Part shown: piece by piece, positions 32,940 to 37,380 of the stretch | How positions within the stretch are numbered: position 1 is the stretch's first letter | How the letters are laid out: each line of letters begins with the position of its first letter | Origin: Hymenobacter rubripertinctus | GTDB lineage: Bacteria > Bacteroidota > Bacteroidia > Cytophagales > Hymenobacteraceae | Length of the DNA: 37,380 nt | Direction of reading: 5' to 3' | NCBI RefSeq assembly: GCF_003583925.1 | Contig: NZ_QYCN01000017.1 | Coordinates: 90,639 to 128,018, forward strand | Notes under the pieces: model-generated | Databases searched by the model: none | What the model was told of the DNA's origin: nothing | What the model saw: only the letters and a program-made list of their open reading frames with translations | Position numbers and translations under genes: made by a program

Positions 32940-34067
32940 GTGCCGCCCCGCCTGATTTTTACCGTCACCACCGACCTCAACTACGACCAGCGGATGCAGC
33001 GCATCTGCGGCTCGCTGGCCGCCGCCGGCTACGATGTGCTGCTGGTGGGGCGCGAGTGGGCCGGCTCGCGCCCGCTCACGGCCCGGCCCTACCGCCAGCA
33101 CCGGCTGCGGTGCCGCTGCCACCGGGGCAAGCTGTTCTACCTCGAATTCAACCTGCGCCTGCTGCTGTTTCTGCTGGCCCGCCGCGCCACCGCCTGGTGC
33201 GCCATCGACCTCGACACGGCCCTGCCGGTGTGGCTGCGGGCCAGGCTGGGGGGGCAGCCCTTCATCTACGACGCCCACGAGCTGTTTACGGAGGTGCCCG
33301 AAGTAGTGGCCCGCCCCCGGGTGCAACGGTTGTGGCGGCGCATCGAAAACTTTATTGTGCCCCGGGCCGCGCTGGCCTACACCGTGGGGCCGGCCCTGGC
33401 CCGGCTGTTCGAGCAGCGCCACGGCCGCCCTTTCGCGGTGGTGCGCAACATCAGCCGGCTAACTGAACAGGAGTTGCCCCCGGCCCCGGCGGCGGCTCCG
33501 GCGGGCGGCTTTATTCTCTACCAGGGGGCTCTGAACGCGGGCCGGGGCCTGGAGGAGTTACTGGCGGCCATGCCCCAGGTCAACGGTCGGTTGGTGCTCT
33601 GCGGCGAAGGCGACCTGTCGGAAAGCCTGCGCGAACAGGCCGGGGCGCTGGGGCTGCTGGCCTCGGGGCAGGTCGAGTTCCGGGGCTTCGTGCTGCCTCA
33701 GGAGCTAGCCGAACTCACCCGCCAGGCCACGGTGGGCGTGAACCTGCTGCGCAACCTGGGCCTGAGCTACTACTACTCGCTGGCCAACAAGTTCTTCGAC
33801 TACCTGCACGCCGGCGTGCCCCAGATCGTGACCGACTTCCCCGAGTACCGCGCCCTGAATGAGCAGTACGACGTGGCCGACCTCGTGGCCGACCTGGCCC
33901 CCGCCACGCTGGCCGCCGCCCTCAACCGCCTGCTGCCCGGCGGCAACGCGGCCCGCTACCACCAGCTGGCCGCCAACGCCCGCCGCGCCCGCCCCCTGCT
34001 CAGCTGGCAACACGAGGAACAGCAACTGCTGCGGATTTATAAAGAGCTAACGAGAACGTCATTCTGA
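32940..34067 (+). CDS. GT4-like glycosyltransferase
   Basis: The protein is 375 residues from a GTG at 32940, where PRLIFTVTTDLNYDQRMQRICGSL, the usual start of this Bacteroidota group, begins. An ATG at 32868 would give 399 residues with an unconserved Pro-rich extension. DAHELFTEVPEV lies in the N-terminal half, and donor-side motifs LILYQGALNAGRGLEELL-like and KFFDYLHAGVPQIV lie in the C-terminal half. It probably transfers a sugar to a cell-surface polysaccharide or lipid carrier. It is divergent from the kinase gene and far from the pse locus, so its pathway is unknown. Its stop codon lies within palindrome D. Confidence 0.82.
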   Translation: MPPRLIFTVTTDLNYDQRMQRICGSLAAAGYDVLLVGREWAGSRPLTARPYRQHRLRCRCHRGKLFYLEFNLRLLLFLLARRATAWCAIDLDTALPVWLRARLGGQPFIYDAHELFTEVPEVVARPRVQRLWRRIENFIVPRAALAYTVGPALARLFEQRHGRPFAVVRNISRLTEQELPPAPAAAPAGGFILYQGALNAGRGLEELLAAMPQVNGRLVLCGEGDLSESLREQAGALGLLASGQVEFRGFVLPQELAELTRQATVGVNLLRNLGLSYYYSLANKFFDYLHAGVPQIVTDFPEYRALNEQYDVADLVADLAPATLAAALNRLLPGGNAARYHQLAANARRARPLLSWQHEEQQLLRIYKELTRTSF

Positions 34068-34188
34068 GCGAAGGCGAAGAATCTCGCGGGCAATGGGAAC
34101 TCTGACGCATGATTTACCACTGCCCGCGAGATTCTTCGACTACGGCTCCGCACACTGGCTTGATGCGCCACATGCTCAGAATGACGTT
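34055..34188. repeat. Long dispersed palindrome D with an interrupted arm
   Basis: The left arm at 34055-34092 is matched by 34121-34138 and again by the end at 34175-34188, but the right arm is split by about 36 extra bases. It shares its outer ends and CGAAGAATCTCGCG with palindrome B. The left arm supplies the TGA stop of the glycosyltransferase gene. Confidence 0.82.
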
Positions 34189-34193
34189 CCTTT

Positions 34194-34224
34194 CTCCCTT
34201 CTCCCTTCTCCCTTCTCCCTTCTC
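34194..34224. repeat. Heptamer tandem repeat (CTCCCTT, about 4.4 copies)
   Basis: Four exact copies of CTCCCTT and part of a fifth end 4 bp before the miaA start codon. They occupy the ribosome-binding region. Confidence 0.93.
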
Positions 34225-34228
34225 ACAA

Positions 34229-35119
34229 ATGAATACCCTGCTCGTGATTACCGGCCCCACGGCCGTGGGCAAAACGGCCCTGTGCGTGCAGCTGGCCCAC
34301 CAGCTGGGCACCGAAATCGTGTCGGCTGATTCGCGGCAGTTTTTCCGGGAGCTGACCATTGGCACGGCCAAGCCCACGGCGGCCGAAATGCAGGGCGTGC
34401 CCCACCACTTCATCGATTCCCACGGCATTGCGGAGGACTACAACGCCGGCCGTTTCGAGCAGGACGCGCTGGCCCTGCTGGCCGACCTGTTCCAGCGTCA
34501 CCCAACGGTTATCCTGACCGGCGGCTCGGGCCTGTATTTGCAGGCCCTGACCGAAGGGCTGGACGAGCTGCCCGCCGTACCGCCCGAGGTGCGGACCGGC
34601 CTACGGGCCGAGCTGGAGGCCCACGGCCTGGAGCCGCTGGTAGCCGAGCTGTTCCGCCGCGACCCCGTGGCCCACAACCGCCTCGACCGGCAGAATCCGC
34701 AGCGGGTGCTGCGGGCCCTGGAAATCTGCCGGGCCACGGGGCAGCCGTTCAGCTCCTTTCATGGGGCCAAAACGGGGGCGCGGCCCTTCCGCATCGTCAA
34801 AATTGCCCTCACCCGGGAGCGGGACGAACTCTACCAGCGCATCGACCAGCGCATGGATCAGATGCTGGCCCAGGGCCTGGAAGCCGAAGCCCGCGCCCTC
34901 TACCCGCACCGCCACCACAACGCCCTCCAGACGGTGGGCTACCAGGAGTTGTTCGGCTACTTCGAGGGCCACTACGACTACGCCGAGGCCGTGCGCCTGC
35001 TCAAGCGCAACTCCCGCCGCTACGCCAAGCGCCAGCTCACCTGGCTTCGCCGCGACCCCGACTACCGCTGGCTCACCCCCGCCGCGGCCGCGGCGGCCGG
35101 CCCCGGGTTGCTGGCCTGA
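34229..35119 (+). CDS. miaA: tRNA dimethylallyltransferase
   Basis: The protein is 296 residues from the ATG at 34229, close to the family's usual 300. Motifs include the P-loop GPTAVGKTAL, then SADSRQFFRELTIGTAKPT, TGGSGLYLQAL and RNSRRYAKRQLTWLRRD. MiaA adds a dimethylallyl group to A37 of tRNAs that read codons starting with U. A longer open frame to 34109 overlaps palindrome D and the CTCCCTT array and is not used. No gene follows it directly. Confidence 0.97.
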   Translation: MNTLLVITGPTAVGKTALCVQLAHQLGTEIVSADSRQFFRELTIGTAKPTAAEMQGVPHHFIDSHGIAEDYNAGRFEQDALALLADLFQRHPTVILTGGSGLYLQALTEGLDELPAVPPEVRTGLRAELEAHGLEPLVAELFRRDPVAHNRLDRQNPQRVLRALEICRATGQPFSSFHGAKTGARPFRIVKIALTRERDELYQRIDQRMDQMLAQGLEAEARALYPHRHHNALQTVGYQELFGYFEGHYDYAEAVRLLKRNSRRYAKRQLTWLRRDPDYRWLTPAAAAAAGPGLLA

Positions 35120-35265
35120 AGGCCCCACCACCAGCCGACGCCGGGCCAGCTGGCCTTCTTATAGCAGCGGGGAGATAAAATTACTCTAAGCCTTCCCAGC
35201 CTTTTGCAGACGTAACCGCAAGCCACTGCTTACCAAAACCACCCTTTCAATGAACGGTACCTGTC
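35120..35265. other. Convergent spacer between miaA and the serine hydrolase
   Basis: The 146-bp spacer has a self-complementary GGCCAGCTGGCC followed by TTCTT (35147-35162). It may be a weak terminator of miaA. Nothing else is evident. Confidence 0.35.
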
Positions 35266-36942
35266 TTAATCAGCAACCTTTTTCCCTGGCATTTTTTCCC
35301 CGTCCTGATACAGCACCAGGCCGGTCACGTTGCCGTCTGTCCCGCTCTGGAACTCAATCTCGGCATCGGCCACTTTCAAAAAGAACCGGTGCGCACTCGA
35401 TGGGAAAATCTCGACTGCCTGCTGCCCGGTGGCCTGTGCCTGCATCTTCCCGTCCACCAGCTTGATGTGCATATCAAAATTGGGCGCCACCGCATATTTC
35501 CCTTCCAGCCGTTTTAGCTGTGCCTCGGTAAGGGCAATGGCTTTCTTCGCCGCGGGCACGGGTTTGTCCGATTTGGCAAAGTAGGCGGTTCGGGCCCCTA
35601 TTTTGCCAAAATGCATCCCGACGGCTTTGCCGCCTTCTACCTTGAAAGTGGCCTTGGAGAAAGAGCCCTTGTACACGAATTGGTCTTTGGCCACGTTCAC
35701 CAACTCCAACGGCGGGCTGTTCGTCCGCCGGGAATAGAGTTTCCCGGCGTCCACGTAAACGGTGCGCCCCGCGCTTTCATTCACGGGATAAACGCCCACA
35801 TATTTTTCCAGCTCCGAAGCAGAAAGCAGAATGGCCGGTTCTTCCTGGTAGGCGCCCGTGGCCAAGGCCAAGGCCTTGGTTGCCTCAAACTCCGGGGTGA
35901 GGGTTTCGTTATTGGTTAGCACCACCACAAAGGTGTTTTTATCCGGTGCCATGATGGCCATGGACCGGAACCCGTTGATTCCACCCCCATGGCCGATGGT
36001 TTTCATGCCCATCAACGAATCCGGTACCCAGCCATACCCATAGTTAACCGGCGCGCCCGAAGCCAACCGGTGGTTGGCGAATGCCTTGTCCCTGGATTTC
36101 TGGCTGAGGACCTTGCCGGAAAGCACCGCCTGGCTCCATTTGTACAGGTCATCCACACTCGAGAGCAGGGCACCGGCCGCATAAGGCTGCGTCATGCTTA
36201 TCGGCAGGGCAGGGACATAGTTTTTGCCATCTATCCGATAACCGGTCACGGCGTTTTTGAGGGCGACATTGTCCCGGCCGTAAAAACTGTTTCGCAAGCC
36301 CGCTTTGGCAAAGACCCTTTTCTCGATAAAGTCCCCGTATTTCATCCCGGAGGCCTTTTCGATGATGGCGCCTAATAAAACATAGCCGGAGTTGGAGTAC
36401 CCGTGCCCGGTGCCGGGCTCAAAATCCATCGGCTCGTCTTTGAATACATCCATCATCTTTGCGAGCGTCATGGGGGCGTGCATTCCTTGGTGCCAGGCAC
36501 CGATGGCGGTGTAGTTTTTGATGCCCGAGGTGTGGGTGAGCAGCTGTTCAATCGTTATTTTATCCCCCTTGGGGTAGCCGGGCAGGTATTTGTCTACCGC
36601 GTCGGTCACCTTCAGCTTGCCTTCCTCTTCCAGCAGCAGGATGGCGGTGGCCGTAAACTGCTTGGTGATGGAGCCGATTTTGTAAATGTTGTCCGGCGAG
36701 GTGGGCGTCTTTTTAGCAACATCCGCCAGCCCGTATCCTTTTCGTAAGATGGTCTTCCCGTTTCTGACCACCAGCACGGCGCCTCCGGGTTGGTCAGCGG
36801 GGAAAAATTCACGAAAAACGGCGTCTATCTGGCGGCTGACCGCCGGCTCCGTTGTTACCTTTTGGGCAAAGGCGAGGGGTGAGAGTAGTGGCGAGTGGCA
36901 GAGTGTCACGGCAAAAAGCAGCTTCAGGCAAACAGTTTTCAT
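35266..36942 (-). CDS. Class C beta-lactamase-like serine hydrolase
   Basis: The 558-residue protein has a signal peptide ending near LAFAQ (about residue 27). The beta-lactamase domain (about 35-360) has SITK (Ser91, Lys94), YSN (182-184) and HGG (318-320), matching the SxxK, YxN and KTG-like motifs of class C enzymes and DD-peptidases. A C-terminal part (about 380-550) of DUF3471-like beta structure follows. Such proteins act in the periplasm as peptidases or esterases; antibiotic hydrolysis should not be assumed. Its codons are visibly less GC-rich and more Lys-rich than those of its neighbours. It sits beside an IS630-type gene, which suggests recent acquisition. Confidence 0.88.
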   Translation of the reverse strand: MKTVCLKLLFAVTLCHSPLLSPLAFAQKVTTEPAVSRQIDAVFREFFPADQPGGAVLVVRNGKTILRKGYGLADVAKKTPTSPDNIYKIGSITKQFTATAILLLEEEGKLKVTDAVDKYLPGYPKGDKITIEQLLTHTSGIKNYTAIGAWHQGMHAPMTLAKMMDVFKDEPMDFEPGTGHGYSNSGYVLLGAIIEKASGMKYGDFIEKRVFAKAGLRNSFYGRDNVALKNAVTGYRIDGKNYVPALPISMTQPYAAGALLSSVDDLYKWSQAVLSGKVLSQKSRDKAFANHRLASGAPVNYGYGWVPDSLMGMKTIGHGGGINGFRSMAIMAPDKNTFVVVLTNNETLTPEFEATKALALATGAYQEEPAILLSASELEKYVGVYPVNESAGRTVYVDAGKLYSRRTNSPPLELVNVAKDQFVYKGSFSKATFKVEGGKAVGMHFGKIGARTAYFAKSDKPVPAAKKAIALTEAQLKRLEGKYAVAPNFDMHIKLVDGKMQAQATGQQAVEIFPSSAHRFFLKVADAEIEFQSGTDGNVTGLVLYQDGEKMPGKKVAD

Positions 36943-37271
36943 GTTGTTTTGGGTAAGGTGTTTAACTTTCTTCTCCTGGGTGCAATGCGTTACTGTCTTG
37001 ATGCAACTGTCTCCTATTCAAGGATAACGCAAAGCGTGCCTTGGCGTAAACGGTCCGCGATAAAGCTATTGCCCCCAGTTAAGACGGTCAGATGCTGACG
37101 GAGCGAAATGGGTTGCCCGGGGAGTTGTTCAGAAAGTATTGGTGAGCGAATTCTCGCGTCTGGGCCAGTATTGCGACTCGTACCGCAATGGCGAATGGAC
37201 CCTTTAGCTAGACACTAGTGCTTAGTCAGGCAAGTTAGCCAACAAAATAAGGGAGTCGGAGTTGAGATGAT
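36943..37271. other. Intergenic region between the serine hydrolase and the IS630-type gene
   Basis: The 329 bp hold no gene I recognise. A short frame ending at the TAG near 37207 (VSEFSRLGQYCDSYRNGEWTL) resembles nothing known to me. The left end of the insertion sequence is expected here, but I could not fix an inverted repeat without the other end. Confidence 0.4.
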
Positions 37272-37380
37272 ATGGCCCGTCCCCTGACTCCCTTTATCCT
37301 GCCGGCTGCTGATCAGTCTGCCCTCGAAAAGTTCACGCGTACCGGTCGCCGGCCCGTGCGGGCGGTGCGCCGCGCGCAGG
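37272..37380 (+). CDS. IS630-type transposase, 5' end only
   Basis: An open frame from the ATG at 37272 runs off the window edge (36 codons). MARPLTPFILPAADQSALEKF followed by RTGRRPVRAVRRAQ is typical of the start of IS630-family transposases and their helix-turn-helix domain. GGAGTTGAG upstream may serve as a ribosome-binding site. Whether the gene is complete cannot be seen. Confidence 0.65.
   Translation, partial: MARPLTPFILPAADQSALEKFTRTGRRPVRAVRRAQ

Noticed and set aside
37058..37209. A gene remnant ending VSEFSRLGQYCDSYRNGEWTL
   Set aside because: The open stretch is short, starts after a stop without a start codon, and resembles nothing I know.

Overview
The window looks like chromosomal DNA from a GC-rich member of the Bacteroidota, most likely Hymenobacter or a close relative in the Cytophagales. 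The support is a type IX secretion (T9SS) C-terminal sorting domain on a large secreted protein, -7 boxes of the Bacteroidota form TAnnTTTG with little Shine-Dalgarno signal, and the overall gene style. The genus is inferred from these traits; no marker gene was compared.

Layout. (1) 76-1797: a nitric-oxide stress pair, an Rrf2-type Fe-S regulator followed by flavohemoglobin hmp, each preceded by nearly the same 14-bp palindrome. (2) 1873-17164: a surface-glycan locus. It holds a complete set of genes for CMP-pseudaminic acid (pseB, pseC, an SpsF-type pseF, pseG, pseH, pseI), a GT-B-like transferase, a polysaccharide-deacetylase-like protein, a Wzx-type flippase, an FkbH-like HAD protein and a GT4 glycosyltransferase. 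A secreted beta-propeller gene on the other strand separates pseB from pseC. (3) 17277-20176: a possible small ORF, ffh (SRP GTPase), an HTH regulator and several intergenic repeats, including a three-unit 43-bp array. (4) 20177-24301: a 1374-residue lectin/DUF11/Gly-rich T9SS cargo protein. (5) 24668-28616: an RqcH-like NFACT protein, a lipoprotein, a cupin, a PhnP-like metallo-hydrolase and a single-domain response regulator. (6) 28698-35119: a 1372-residue tripartite hybrid kinase, a glycosyltransferase and miaA. (7) 35266-37380: a class C beta-lactamase-like hydrolase of visibly lower GC, then the 5' end of an IS630-type transposase gene cut by the window edge.

How the genes may work together. 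The pse enzymes would turn UDP-GlcNAc into CMP-Pse. The transferases, deacetylase and flippase would build and export a glycan carrying it. The T9SS cargo protein and the propeller protein are possible glycan-bearing partners, but this is only inferred. The hybrid kinase and the downstream receiver protein make a plausible His-Asp-His-Asp phosphorelay.

The most unusual content is between the genes. At least five arrays of short tandem repeats have different sequences but nearly always a 7-bp period, and they sit exactly at gene ends, in several cases providing the stop codon or the bases just before the start. Four long palindromes with GTCAT ends, a nested-inverted-repeat element and the 43-bp array add to this. 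The strongest regulatory observation is the pair of palindromes at rrf2 and hmp, one of which covers the -33 element of a textbook Bacteroidota promoter.
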